Source: Anaerolineae bacterium (GTDB lineage: Bacteria; Chloroflexota; Anaerolineae; Anaerolineales; Anaerolineaceae). From it: a DNA stretch of 64,000 bases. The notes beneath the pieces were generated by a model. The model worked only from the letters and a program-made list of their open reading frames with translations, was not told where the DNA came from and did not search any database. Of the stretch, positions 1 to 7,502 are shown piece by piece (positions within the stretch are counted from its first letter, which is position 1; each line of letters begins with the position of its first letter). The stretch lies in contig JABLWW010000002.1 of the NCBI GenBank assembly GCA_013178295.1, forward strand, positions 327,788 through 391,787, in the 5' to 3' direction. Position numbers and translations under genes: made by a program.

Positions 1-114
1 GAGAACACCTTTGGAAATGAGGTTCATGCCTGGGTGCCCGAATTTGAGCGCGATATTACCGGTTTGCCGATGATTGAGCGTATGGCAGAGGTCGTTTTTG
101 GAGGTGTGTCGTGA
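1..114 (+). CDS. ArsA-family ATPase, C-terminal end (partial)
   Basis: Only the last 37 codons are inside the window, open from base 1 to the TGA at 112-114. The visible end has a hydrophilic strand, the words TGLPMIERMAEVVFGG and a short tail. This matches the layout of the C-terminus of ArsA/Get3-like ATPases, where a loop ending in a G-x-x-x-L/I/M pattern leads into a last helix; the next gene ends in the same way (TEVRGVNMLQRMSELLFG). The stop overlaps the GTG start of that gene (GTGA), so the two are probably translationally coupled. The assignment rests on this short match and on position, so it is tentative. Confidence 0.55.
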   Translation, partial: ENTFGNEVHAWVPEFERDITGLPMIERMAEVVFGGVS

Positions 115-1088
115 TCACTATGTCAATGAAACAATACTTGGAGAACAATCCTAATCTCAAATATATCTTTTTTGGCGGCAAAGGCGGGGTTGGGAAAACC
201 GTGCTGGCAGGTACTGCGGCGCTTTGGGCAGCGAATCAAGGGAAAAAGACGCTTCTGGCTTCTACCAACCCTGTACATTCGCTTTCCAGTATGCTGGATA
301 TGAATGTCTTTGGTAAGCCTACGGCAATACCTGGTGTACCAAATCTTGAGGCGTATGAAATTGACACTCGCGAAACGATTGAAAAATCGAAACGTGAGAT
401 TCGCGAGAAGATTGAATGGTTTCTCAAGTTTGCTGAGATTAAGACAAAAGCAGATGAGTTTGTTGAGTCTGCTACGATGAACCCCTCGTTTGAAGAATCC
501 GCCATGTTCGAGAACATGATTGATTTGATGTTTGAGAATAAGTATGAGGTCTATGTGTTTGACACGGCGCCAACTGCAAATGCGCGAAGATTGTTGGGCA
601 TGTCGGGGGTCTATTCCATGTGGGTTAATAAAATGGTAAAGAGCCGTGAAGAGGCGATGTCCCTAAAGGATCTGCTCTCATACTCGAAGAAAAAGAAGGA
701 AAAAGATCCCCTGATGGAATATTTGCTCAACCTCAGGGAGCGCATGGCGCATGCGAAACAGCTGCTGACTGATGCAAATTTGACCTCGTTTTTCTTTGTA
801 ACTCTGCCTGAAGCCTTACCCATTGCCGTGATTACACGGTTTATCAAGTGGTTTGATGACTTTGGCATTCCGGTTGGTGGTGTTATTGTGAATATGAAAA
901 TTGATGAGAAAAGCGTTGGGGCGGACGCGCCTGATTTTGTCAAGAATCGTGTTGCGATGCAAGCCGAGTATATGCAGCAAATAGAGAAACTCTTTGATGG
1001 AAATGTGCGCGCAATTTTGCCATTGCTTGAGACCGAGGTGAGAGGAGTTAATATGTTGCAGAGAATGTCAGAGCTACTGTTTGGTTGA
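111..1088 (+). CDS. ArsA/Get3-like ATPase with altered switch I
   Basis: A 325-residue member of the ArsA/Get3 branch of the deviant-Walker (SIMIBI) ATPases. The P-loop GGKGGVGKT is intact at residues 22-30. The switch I word is STNPVHSL at 51-58, where the family has STDPxH; the Asp that activates water in Get3 (D57 in yeast) is Asn here. The switch II word DTAPTANARR at 151-160 also departs from the usual DTAPTGHT. There is no cysteine in the protein, so it cannot bind arsenite as classical ArsA does, and no arsR, arsB or arsD lies nearby. The GTG start overlaps the upstream ArsA-like gene; ATGs at residues 4 and 6 are alternatives. Likely a cytosolic partner of the upstream ATPase; substrate unknown. 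Confidence 0.85.
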   Translation: MITMSMKQYLENNPNLKYIFFGGKGGVGKTVLAGTAALWAANQGKKTLLASTNPVHSLSSMLDMNVFGKPTAIPGVPNLEAYEIDTRETIEKSKREIREKIEWFLKFAEIKTKADEFVESATMNPSFEESAMFENMIDLMFENKYEVYVFDTAPTANARRLLGMSGVYSMWVNKMVKSREEAMSLKDLLSYSKKKKEKDPLMEYLLNLRERMAHAKQLLTDANLTSFFFVTLPEALPIAVITRFIKWFDDFGIPVGGVIVNMKIDEKSVGADAPDFVKNRVAMQAEYMQQIEKLFDGNVRAILPLLETEVRGVNMLQRMSELLFG

Positions 1089-1122
1089 AAGCTCTGTGTG
1101 GAAATGGCAAGCTGCTCACAGG

Positions 1123-1157
1123 AACAGGCGATGAAGTTAATCGCCTGTTTTGATTTT
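1123..1157 (+). terminator. Rho-independent terminator after the ArsA-like pair
   Basis: A perfect 10-bp stem, AACAGGCGAT (1123-1132) with ATCGCCTGTT (1140-1149), closes a 7-base loop and runs into a T-rich tail (TTTGATTTTT). It lies 35 bases after the stop of the rightward ATPase gene and abuts the stop of the convergent gene. Confidence 0.85.
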
Positions 1158-1822
1158 TAGGGGGCTATCTTTTTTTCTTTTGTGATCAGCGAAGACCACA
1201 GATTGGAGAGTGCCAGGAGAACCTCTTTGGAGCTTTGGGCTGTGGAAAGGGAGAAGGAGGCTCTCATTGAAAGGTGAGGCTCAGATTTTTGAATGGTTAT
1301 ATTTGAAAAGTGATTTCCAGTTTTGTCAATAAAGTCTTTCAGAGCCTGCAAAAAGGTCTCGTTAACAGTTTGGGTTGAATAAAAATCGAAGTCATGATAT
1401 GTCTCAAGAAATTGAAGCGCTTGAGATTGATAGTTTTGTCTTTCTACAGAAACTCTATCTCCCCTGCGGATGATTTGAAAGTTGGTGTCAGGTAGATGAT
1501 GGGCTTTTGCTTGAAAGAGGATTGTGTCCCTTTTACCCATTAGAAGCTGATACGCCCATAATGGCAGGTTTTCACGCCTTTGCAGGATGAAAATGGCATC
1601 AAAAACCTTAAAGGGAAATGGTTTCTGTTTAATGCTCAAACGTAACCCGATTGATGCAGGGTTGATATAGGCAGGTTTGCTGACATCCCCCATCTGCTCC
1701 AGCCCGTTGCGAAACCATGCGTCGAGCGACTTAATTCGTGCTCGATTGGCTAGCCATCCAAGCACAAAGCTCGCGCCAATCAGCACGCTGATGATGATCA
1801 CAATGACTTGTTCTTTGCTCAT
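1157..1822 (-). CDS. Single-pass membrane protein of unknown function
   Basis: I do not recognise this 221-residue protein. Residues 5-25 form one hydrophobic segment at the N-terminus (VIVIIISVLIGASFVLGWLA), followed by basic residues, so it is probably anchored with the bulk in the cytoplasm. The rest is soluble with no obvious motif; a stretch near residue 80 (FILQRRENLPLWAYQLLMGKRD) and an alternating strand-like region near 110-130 suggest a folded alpha/beta domain. Its ATG overlaps the stop of the xdhC-like gene by four bases (ATGA), so it is the third gene of a coupled leftward operon with the split XdhC pair. That context hints at a role near molybdenum-enzyme maturation, but nothing in the sequence proves it. 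Confidence 0.6.
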   Translation of the reverse strand: MSKEQVIVIIISVLIGASFVLGWLANRARIKSLDAWFRNGLEQMGDVSKPAYINPASIGLRLSIKQKPFPFKVFDAIFILQRRENLPLWAYQLLMGKRDTILFQAKAHHLPDTNFQIIRRGDRVSVERQNYQSQALQFLETYHDFDFYSTQTVNETFLQALKDFIDKTGNHFSNITIQKSEPHLSMRASFSLSTAQSSKEVLLALSNLWSSLITKEKKIAP

Positions 1823-2568
1823 GAGCCAATAGTTTTTATGAGTTTATTGCGCTTGACCGCTAAAATTTCAGCGATAATTGTCAGGGCAATTTCTGCTGCT
1901 CCAACTGCGCCTAAATCCAGCCCGATGGGGGAGTGGATGCGTTGAAAGAGTTTTTCATCCACTCCTATTTCTTTAAGTTCTGCGAGCCGACCTTCGTGTG
2001 TCTTTCGAGAACCGAGGATGCCGATATATCGCGCGGGGCTTTGTAGCGCCACTTGCAGGGCGGGCACATCGAATTTGTTGTCGTGGCTCAGGATAGTTAC
2101 AAATGTAGAAACATCAATGCCCAAACGCGCCATGGCGTCTGCTGGCCATTCGAGGATTAACTCGTCGGCGTGTGGGAAACGCTCGCGATTTGCAAAGGCT
2201 TTGCGAGGATCAATGACAATCGTATAGAATCCGAGAGGTTTTGCGTATGTAACCAGCGGAATGGCAATGTGTACCGCGCCAACAATCATCAGTCGCGGGG
2301 GAGGCGGAAAGACGTCAACAAAGACGGGGGTTTCTGTTTCTTTCAGTTTGATCGTAATTTGGGAAGGGGTTTGAGCCTTCATTTGCTCAAGGAGATGCGC
2401 TTGTACGGTTTGGTTTATCTCCGATGAGCCAAGATCACCAAGCAGCGTCCCATCCTGCAACAATAAAAGCTTTTTCCCCAACGCTGAGCCAGAAAGGACT
2501 GTTGCCAGAGCACAGATTTGACGATTTTCGATAGCGGTTTTTAGAGCGTCAAATAAAAGAGTATTCAT
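1819..2568 (-). CDS. XdhC-type protein, C-terminal Rossmann-domain half
   Basis: This 249-residue protein has the XdhC/CoxF C-terminal Rossmann fold. The glycine-containing strand-turn PRLMIVGAVHIAIPL (about 91-105) is followed by IDPRKAFANRERFP, LSHDNKFDVPAL and IGILGSRKTHEGRLAEL, which are family hallmarks (second strand, the S/T-H-D word and the GS-R/K word). XdhC proteins bind molybdenum cofactor and help sulfurate and insert it into xanthine-dehydrogenase-type enzymes. The N-terminal XdhC domain is a separate gene six bases upstream, so the usual protein is split in two here. No molybdenum hydroxylase is present in the window, but moaA is divergently placed beyond the pair. Confidence 0.85.
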   Translation of the reverse strand: MNTLLFDALKTAIENRQICALATVLSGSALGKKLLLLQDGTLLGDLGSSEINQTVQAHLLEQMKAQTPSQITIKLKETETPVFVDVFPPPPRLMIVGAVHIAIPLVTYAKPLGFYTIVIDPRKAFANRERFPHADELILEWPADAMARLGIDVSTFVTILSHDNKFDVPALQVALQSPARYIGILGSRKTHEGRLAELKEIGVDEKLFQRIHSPIGLDLGAVGAAEIALTIIAEILAVKRNKLIKTIGS

Positions 2569-2574
2569 CAGATG

Positions 2575-2889
2575 TCACCAATTTAGAGCCTCTACATAAA
2601 CCTGAACCGAACCGCCACAAGCCAGCCCAATATCCCACGCCTGATTGTTTGATATACCGTAGTCAAGCAATTTGGGGACGCCTGTCTTCATGACGTTGAG
2701 TGCTTCTTCTATCACTGCCCCTTCAATACAGCCGCCACTGACGGATCCGGCAAAATCGCCTGTTGAAGATATTACCATCTTTGAACCCAGCGGGCGAGGT
2801 GCCGATCCATAAGCCTGAACAATTGTAGCGAGGGCAATTTGTTTTCCTTCTTGTTTCCATTTCTCGATAGTAGGTAAAAGTTCACGCAT
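2575..2889 (-). CDS. XdhC/CoxI-type protein, N-terminal half
   Basis: A 104-residue protein equal to the N-terminal XdhC_CoxI domain alone. It shows the ALATIVQAYGSAPRPLGSKM segment, the strongly conserved SVSGGCIEGAV word (about 49-59), and GLACGGSVQVYVE near the end, which carries the conserved Cys-Gly-Gly. In longer family members this domain is fused to the Rossmann half encoded by the next gene; the two probably act as one complex. It is the first gene of the leftward trio and starts 118 bases from the divergent moaA, so a shared intergenic control region is possible. Confidence 0.85.
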   Translation of the reverse strand: MRELLPTIEKWKQEGKQIALATIVQAYGSAPRPLGSKMVISSTGDFAGSVSGGCIEGAVIEEALNVMKTGVPKLLDYGISNNQAWDIGLACGGSVQVYVEALNW

Positions 2890-3007
2890 CGCTTTTCATC
2901 CTTTGGAACACTAAGGATATAAAAAAGAGTTTCAGATTCTCCAAGCAATTATACTTGCTTTGAAGGGATTTTTGCTGGTTATGATAGAATAGCTGGGTGA
3001 GGTATAT

Positions 3008-3994
3008 ATGCTGCAGGATGCCTATGGTCGCCCAATAACGTATTTGCGAGTTTCTATTACTGATCGCTGTAATTTGCGCTGTGTCTATTGCATGCCTGAA
3101 GAGGGTGTTCCATGGCAGTCACATGAAAATATCCTGCGGTTTGAGGAAATTGTTGCAGTGGTTCGTGTTATGGCTGAGCAGGGGATACGCTCGGTGCGTT
3201 TAACAGGAGGGGAGCCTCTGGTGCGCAAAGGGGTGGTGGATTTGGTGCGGATGATAGCTGATATTCCGGGTATTGAGGATGTCAGCTTGACAACCAATGG
3301 TATTCTGTTAGAGAAATATGCTGCTGATTTAGCTAAAGCAGGATTGAAAAGGGTTAATGTGAGCTTAGATACACTTCAGGCCGAGAAGTTTGCCAGGATT
3401 ACGCGCGGCGGTTGTGTCGAAAAGGTGTGGCGAGGGATTCAAGCTGCCGAGTCGCATGGTTTGCAACCGGTAAAGATCAATGTGGTTGTGATGCGCTCTG
3501 TTAATGACGAAGAGTTGCTGGATATGGCTCGCCTGACCCAAGTACACCCTTGGCATATTCGTTTTATTGAGTTAATGCCAGTGAACAATCGTTACTTTTG
3601 GGGCCCGGGTTATCCTATGCCAGACGATGCTTATTTTTCGATTGGTGAGATGTTGTCTGTTTTACAGCCTTTAGGTTTGCAACGTATCCCGAAGTCAGTA
3701 GGGAGTGGGCCAGCGCGTGAATATTGCATTCCTGGGGCGCCGGGCAAAATTGGTTTTATTTCACCGTTGGGTGAACATTTTTGTGAGAACTGTAACCGCT
3801 TGCGCCTGACCGCAGATGGCTGCCTGCGCCCGTGTCTGTTAAGCGATACAGAGGTTGCGGTGCGTGAAGTTCTGCGGGCAGGCGGCGATATCCTGCCACA
3901 CATTCAGCAAGCAGTTGCTTTGAAACCTGAAGGACACGAACTGGCGCTCGAACATTTGCCGAACCGGCGCTGTATGCGTGATATTGGCGGATAG
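3008..3994 (+). CDS. moaA: GTP 3',8-cyclase MoaA
   Basis: MoaA is a radical-SAM enzyme that, with MoaC, turns GTP into cyclic pyranopterin monophosphate, the first step of molybdopterin (and tungstopterin) synthesis. The 328-residue protein has the radical-SAM cluster motif CNLRCVYC at residues 21-28, the SAM-binding LTGGEPLVRKG, and the second C-terminal 4Fe-4S site CENCNRLRLTADGCLRPC. Length is typical. The C-terminus is RRCMRDIGG, the conserved end with the GG dipeptide essential for activation. The start is chosen by a GTGAGG ribosome site just upstream. The cofactor is relevant to the XdhC pair next door and to the aldehyde:ferredoxin oxidoreductase at 44892. Confidence 0.96.
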   Translation: MLQDAYGRPITYLRVSITDRCNLRCVYCMPEEGVPWQSHENILRFEEIVAVVRVMAEQGIRSVRLTGGEPLVRKGVVDLVRMIADIPGIEDVSLTTNGILLEKYAADLAKAGLKRVNVSLDTLQAEKFARITRGGCVEKVWRGIQAAESHGLQPVKINVVVMRSVNDEELLDMARLTQVHPWHIRFIELMPVNNRYFWGPGYPMPDDAYFSIGEMLSVLQPLGLQRIPKSVGSGPAREYCIPGAPGKIGFISPLGEHFCENCNRLRLTADGCLRPCLLSDTEVAVREVLRAGGDILPHIQQAVALKPEGHELALEHLPNRRCMRDIGG

Positions 3995-4018
3995 GCGCAT
4001 ATTTGATGGCAGAGCGGT

Positions 4019-4870
4019 TCAGGCAATTTCAGTCTGGCTCTTTTTCATATAGAGAATACCAATGGTGTTTGGCCCACAGTGACTTGAGATGGTGGCGCCT
4101 GCCTGAGTGATGAGGATTTCTCCAATTGGAGCGATTTCGAGAAGACCATCGCGAAGATAAAGATAATCTTCAGACATGCAATGCGTGATGAAAACATGTT
4201 GCAGGTCAATTTCTGCAAGATTTGAGCGAAAATCTTCCAGCATATAGTCGAGAGCTTTTTGACGAGATCCGCGTATTTTGCCCTTTATTCCAAGAGTCCC
4301 GTCGGGGCGCACCTCAATCACAGGACGAATTTTGAGCAGGCTGCCTACTATATTTTGCATGGCTGAGCAGCGTCCTCCCATATAGAGGTATTCGAGCGTA
4401 TCAATGACAAAGGAGGTGCGCACCAGTGGTACCATCTCCTTGATGCGCTGTTCGATTTCATCTATGGCTTTCCCTTGATCGCGCAGTATAGCGGCTTTTA
4501 TCGCCAGTAACCCAATACCTGTTGAAAGGTTTGCCGAGTCGATGATGCGAATCTTGCGGTCAGTAATCTCCTGAGCAGCAAGAGAGGCGTTTTGATAGGT
4601 GGCGGAAAGTTTTGAGCCAATGGTAATGAGGATATGATCGCCGGGAATGCTTTTGAAGAAGTCTGTAAACTCTGCAACAGAAGGGGCAGATGTTTTAGGA
4701 AGTTTCCCTGTTCTGGAAACTTCTTCAAAAAGCTGGGCAGTGTTGATGTCAATGCCGTCGCGATAGGTTTTTTCTGCAATGACCACTGTCAGCGGGATTG
4801 AGAAAATATTGTATCTTACCAGCAACTCTGTACCAAGGTCGGCGCAACTGTCTGTAAGGATATTAACCAT
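4019..4870 (-). CDS. DegV-family fatty-acid-binding protein
   Basis: A 283-residue DegV-family protein. The family binds a single fatty acid in a cleft between two domains; in Firmicutes such proteins (FakB) present exogenous fatty acids to the kinase FakA. Visible marks are the N-terminal ILTDSCADLG, KLSATYQNASLAA (family S-x-T-Y-x-x-A), DSANLSTGIG, then MGGRCSAMQNIVGSLLKIRP and near the C-terminus HCGPNTIGILY. No fakA-like gene is beside it. It stands alone, convergent with moaA (25 bases between stops) and divergent from the endonuclease V gene. Confidence 0.92.
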   Translation of the reverse strand: MVNILTDSCADLGTELLVRYNIFSIPLTVVIAEKTYRDGIDINTAQLFEEVSRTGKLPKTSAPSVAEFTDFFKSIPGDHILITIGSKLSATYQNASLAAQEITDRKIRIIDSANLSTGIGLLAIKAAILRDQGKAIDEIEQRIKEMVPLVRTSFVIDTLEYLYMGGRCSAMQNIVGSLLKIRPVIEVRPDGTLGIKGKIRGSRQKALDYMLEDFRSNLAEIDLQHVFITHCMSEDYLYLRDGLLEIAPIGEILITQAGATISSHCGPNTIGILYMKKSQTEIA

Positions 4871-4992
4871 AGAGCATCCCCAAGAGTTGTAAGATGGAAG
4901 TGTGTTATTATTTTAATCAGAAATACCATTATCGTGTTGTATCATTTTAGATCAATTTATCAGAACCAAGTCTTAAAGCAATCAAGGGACAG

Positions 4993-5688
4993 TTGAAATT
5001 TAGTTTAGATTGTCTTCATTCCTGGAATCTTGAACCGAACCAGGCGGTTGCCTTGCAGCAGAGTTTGCGCGGGCGGGTACGCGCTGAACCTTTTTGGGAT
5101 GATGTTGCTTCGATAGGCGGCGTGGATGTGGGTATATTGAATGGAATGGGGCGTGCGGCAGTGGTGAGACTCGATTATGTCAGCTTGCAGCCTCTTGAAG
5201 TTGCTGTTGCCACGGAGCAAATCTCTTTCCCGTATATACCTGGTTTGCTTTCCTTTCGTGAGATGCCAGTTATTTTGAAGGCGCTTGAGAAGTTAAGTGG
5301 GCTGCCGGATGTTTTTATTGTTGATGGGCATGGTATAGCGCACCCGCGCCGCTTTGGGATTGCTTCTCATTTGGGGGTTATCTTAGATAAGCCTACAATT
5401 GGGTGTGCAAAGTCGATTTTGGTGGGTAGTTATCAATATTTGGCGGAGGAGGTAGGAAGTCAGGCAGATTTGGTCGCTGAAGGAGAGGTTGTCGGCGTAG
5501 CCTTGCGCACCCGGCGGGGTTGTAAACCGGTGATTGTGTCTGTTGGGCATCGGGTAGACCTGCTGTCAGCTGTCAGGTTGATCATGACAACTGTTCGCGG
5601 TTATCGGCTGCCAGAACCATGTCGGCTCGCGCACCGTTTTGCATCGAGGGTCTCACAGCATTATGACAAAGATATTAAGATAAAATGA
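4993..5688 (+). CDS. nfi: Endonuclease V (deoxyinosine 3' endonuclease)
   Basis: Endonuclease V cuts the second phosphodiester bond 3' of deoxyinosine, starting repair of deaminated adenine. The 231-residue protein has the family metal-binding and base-wedge elements in order: GGVDVGI (first Asp), the PYIPGLLSFREMP segment (wedge Tyr and catalytic Glu), FIVDGHGIAHPRRFGIASHL (Asp and His), and DKPTIGCAKSIL. A C-terminal HRVDLLSAVRLIM helix completes the fold. The start is TTG at 4993 with AAGGGA just upstream. Single-gene unit between degV and the ferredoxin. Confidence 0.95.
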   Translation: MKFSLDCLHSWNLEPNQAVALQQSLRGRVRAEPFWDDVASIGGVDVGILNGMGRAAVVRLDYVSLQPLEVAVATEQISFPYIPGLLSFREMPVILKALEKLSGLPDVFIVDGHGIAHPRRFGIASHLGVILDKPTIGCAKSILVGSYQYLAEEVGSQADLVAEGEVVGVALRTRRGCKPVIVSVGHRVDLLSAVRLIMTTVRGYRLPEPCRLAHRFASRVSQHYDKDIKIK

Positions 5689-5698
5689 TAATTGCCAA

Positions 5699-5727
5699 TT
5701 GAAACAGGGGTAGCCTTTCCCCATAAT
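5699..5727 (+). promoter_or_regulatory. Predicted sigma-70 promoter for the ferredoxin gene
   Basis: TTGAAA (5699-5704) and CATAAT (5722-5727) are separated by exactly 17 bases. The gene starts 40 bases further on, behind a CAGGAGAA ribosome site. Prediction only. Confidence 0.5.
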
Positions 5728-5767
5728 AAAAGCGTCGTTTATATTTTTATTCAGGAGAAAAAATACT

Positions 5768-5956
5768 ATGGCAATGAAAATTGGTGAAGATTGTATTTCG
5801 TGTGGTGCGTGTGAGCCGGAATGCCCTGTGCAGGCAATCAGTGCGGGCGATTCGATCTATATCATTGACCCGAACGTATGTGTTGAATGCGTTGGGTATC
5901 ATGACGCGCCGCAGTGTGCTGCTGTTTGCCCAGTTGATTGCATCAGTAAGGCTTAG
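5768..5956 (+). CDS. 2[4Fe-4S] ferredoxin
   Basis: A 62-residue bacterial ferredoxin, a small soluble electron carrier. The first motif is C9-x2-C12-x2-C15-x3-C19-P. The second is C38-x2-C41-x8-C50-x3-C54-P, with an eight-residue insertion between its second and third cysteines as in Chromatium-type (Alvin) ferredoxins. A ninth cysteine lies at 58. That insertion class usually has one very low-potential cluster. Strong ribosome site, own promoter and own terminator make it a single-gene transcript. It is a plausible electron acceptor for the aldehyde:ferredoxin oxidoreductase encoded at 44892, though nothing links them directly. Confidence 0.95.
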   Translation: MAMKIGEDCISCGACEPECPVQAISAGDSIYIIDPNVCVECVGYHDAPQCAAVCPVDCISKA

Positions 5957-5983
5957 GCAAAGGGACATGTGTTATAGGAGTTG

Positions 5984-6011
5984 CCCCCACTCTGTGGGGG
6001 TGTTTTTATTT
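5984..6011 (+). terminator. Rho-independent terminator after the ferredoxin gene
   Basis: A 7-bp G/C stem, CCCCCAC (5984-5990) with GTGGGGG (5994-6000) and a 3-base loop, is followed by TGTTTTTATTT. It sits 28 bases after the ferredoxin stop. Confidence 0.85.
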
Positions 6012-6028
6012 GAAGAGAGGAGTGTTTT

Positions 6029-6316
6029 ATGTCAGCTTATGTCATTGTTGATATCGAAGTAAAAGACGCAGAGGGGTACGAAGCGTATAAAAAGCTTGCT
6101 GCGCCAGCTGTGATTGCTTGCGGGGGAAAGTATTTGGCGCGTGGCGGCAGGGTTGAGGTTTTAGAAGGGGAATGGTTGCCAAAGCGTTTAGTGATTCTGG
6201 AATTTGAAACAATGCAAAAGGCAAAAGACTGGCTAAACTCAGCTGAGTATGCCCCCGCAAAAGCTTTACGGCATAAGTATGCGGCAACCAACATGGTGGT
6301 TGTAGAAGGTGTTTAA
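6029..6316 (+). CDS. DUF1330 family protein
   Basis: A 95-residue soluble protein of the DUF1330 family, a small ferredoxin-like alpha/beta barrel-forming dimer of unknown role. The typical pattern is visible: an opening strand AYVIVDIEVKD, a helix around YEAYKKLAAPAVIACGGKYLARGG, the strand VLEGEWLPKRLVILEFE, and a helix with AKDWLNSAEYAPAKALRHKYA. Preceded by a strong GAGAGGAG ribosome site. It follows the ferredoxin terminator, so it needs its own promoter, and the kinase gene is 79 bases on. Confidence 0.88.
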   Translation: MSAYVIVDIEVKDAEGYEAYKKLAAPAVIACGGKYLARGGRVEVLEGEWLPKRLVILEFETMQKAKDWLNSAEYAPAKALRHKYAATNMVVVEGV

Positions 6317-6395
6317 CGCTGATTCTGCTAAAATGCTTTTAAGAGTTTGTATATATTGCTGATTTTACGCGGTGAGACAAAGAGGAGGCGGTGCC

Positions 6396-7481
6396 ATGGA
6401 GAACTACATTGGGAAAAGGTTGGGGCGTTATGAGATTGTCGAACAGCTGGGCGAGGGCGGCATGGCGACGGTTTATAAAGCGTTTGACGCCCGCTTAAAT
6501 CGTTTTGTAGCCGTTAAGGTGATTCTGCCAATTCAACAGGATCGCGCCCAGTTTCTTGCTCGTTTTGAGCGTGAAGCCAGGTCTCTTGCACAATTGTCGC
6601 ACCCTAATATTGTAAAAGTGTTGGATTATGGTGAAGAGCAGGGGACAACGTACTTGGTTATGGAGTATCTGCCTGGGGGTACGTTGAAAGATAAATTAGG
6701 GCAGCCGATGGAATGGCAACAGGCAGCGCGTTTGCTTGTGCCTATTGCGCGAGCTCTCGAATATGCGCATCAGAGGAATCTTGTCCACCGTGATGTCAAG
6801 CCAGCAAACATACTTCTCACCGAAAGTGCACAGCCCATGCTGACTGATTTTGGGATTGCCAAGCTTTTGACAGGGGATGAAACCCAATTGACTCGCACCG
6901 GTGTTGGGATTGGTACGCCAGCTTACATGGCGCCGGAGCAAGGAAGGGGGGAAGTTGATCATCGCTCCGACATCTATTCTCTGGGAATAGTTTTCTATGA
7001 GATGATAACTGGCTGTCAGCCATACCGGGCTGATACCCCCATGGCGGTGATTATCAAGCACATGAATGAGCCGTTGCCGCCGCCCAGAAAGTTTGTGACT
7101 GAGTTGCCCGAGGTTGTTGAACGTGTGTTGTATAAAGCTCTGGCTAAACAGCCAGAAGAGCGTTTTCAGGACATGGGTGCCTTTGCGGATGCATTGGAGG
7201 TTTTGGCTTTAGGTAGCGGCGAAAAGAAACTCAAAGATTTATCTGTGCCAGCGGTTAAGAGCAGAAAAAAAGTGCTGTATATTGTGCTGGCAGTTATTCT
7301 GGGGCTTTTGTTGCTTTGTTGCGTTCTCCCGTGGCTTCTGTATGTTTTGGATGTCTGTTTACCTGCTGGCCCATGGCCATCATTCCCATGGTGTAATGTT
7401 CATATCCCTGAGAATCATAATCGTCTTATTTGCCCCCCTCCTGGCCCATGGATTCAGCCGCCATGGTGCTTAGGAGGGTAG
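6396..7481 (+). CDS. Membrane-anchored Ser/Thr protein kinase (PknB type)
   Basis: A Hanks-type kinase of 361 residues. All kinase landmarks are present: glycine loop LGEGGMATVYKAFD, ATP lysine in FVAVKV, catalytic loop HRDVKPANIL, LTDFGIAKLL, the APEQ substrate word and SDIYSLGIVFYEMITG. The kinase domain ends near residue 270. A juxtamembrane linker and one transmembrane helix (VLYIVLAVILGLLLLCCVLP) follow, then a short outer tail rich in Pro, Trp and Cys with two copies of a GPWxxxPWC-like word. The usual PASTA sensor is absent. The ATG at 6396 is chosen over an upstream GTG (6372) because AGGAGG lies seven bases before it. Confidence 0.93.
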   Translation: MENYIGKRLGRYEIVEQLGEGGMATVYKAFDARLNRFVAVKVILPIQQDRAQFLARFEREARSLAQLSHPNIVKVLDYGEEQGTTYLVMEYLPGGTLKDKLGQPMEWQQAARLLVPIARALEYAHQRNLVHRDVKPANILLTESAQPMLTDFGIAKLLTGDETQLTRTGVGIGTPAYMAPEQGRGEVDHRSDIYSLGIVFYEMITGCQPYRADTPMAVIIKHMNEPLPPPRKFVTELPEVVERVLYKALAKQPEERFQDMGAFADALEVLALGSGEKKLKDLSVPAVKSRKKVLYIVLAVILGLLLLCCVLPWLLYVLDVCLPAGPWPSFPWCNVHIPENHNRLICPPPGPWIQPPWCLGG

Positions 7482-7502
7482 GATTTGTAATATCTTGCAT
7501 TT

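Noticed and set aside
111..1088. Arsenite-efflux ATPase ArsA
   Set aside because: No cysteine metalloid site and no ars genes nearby.
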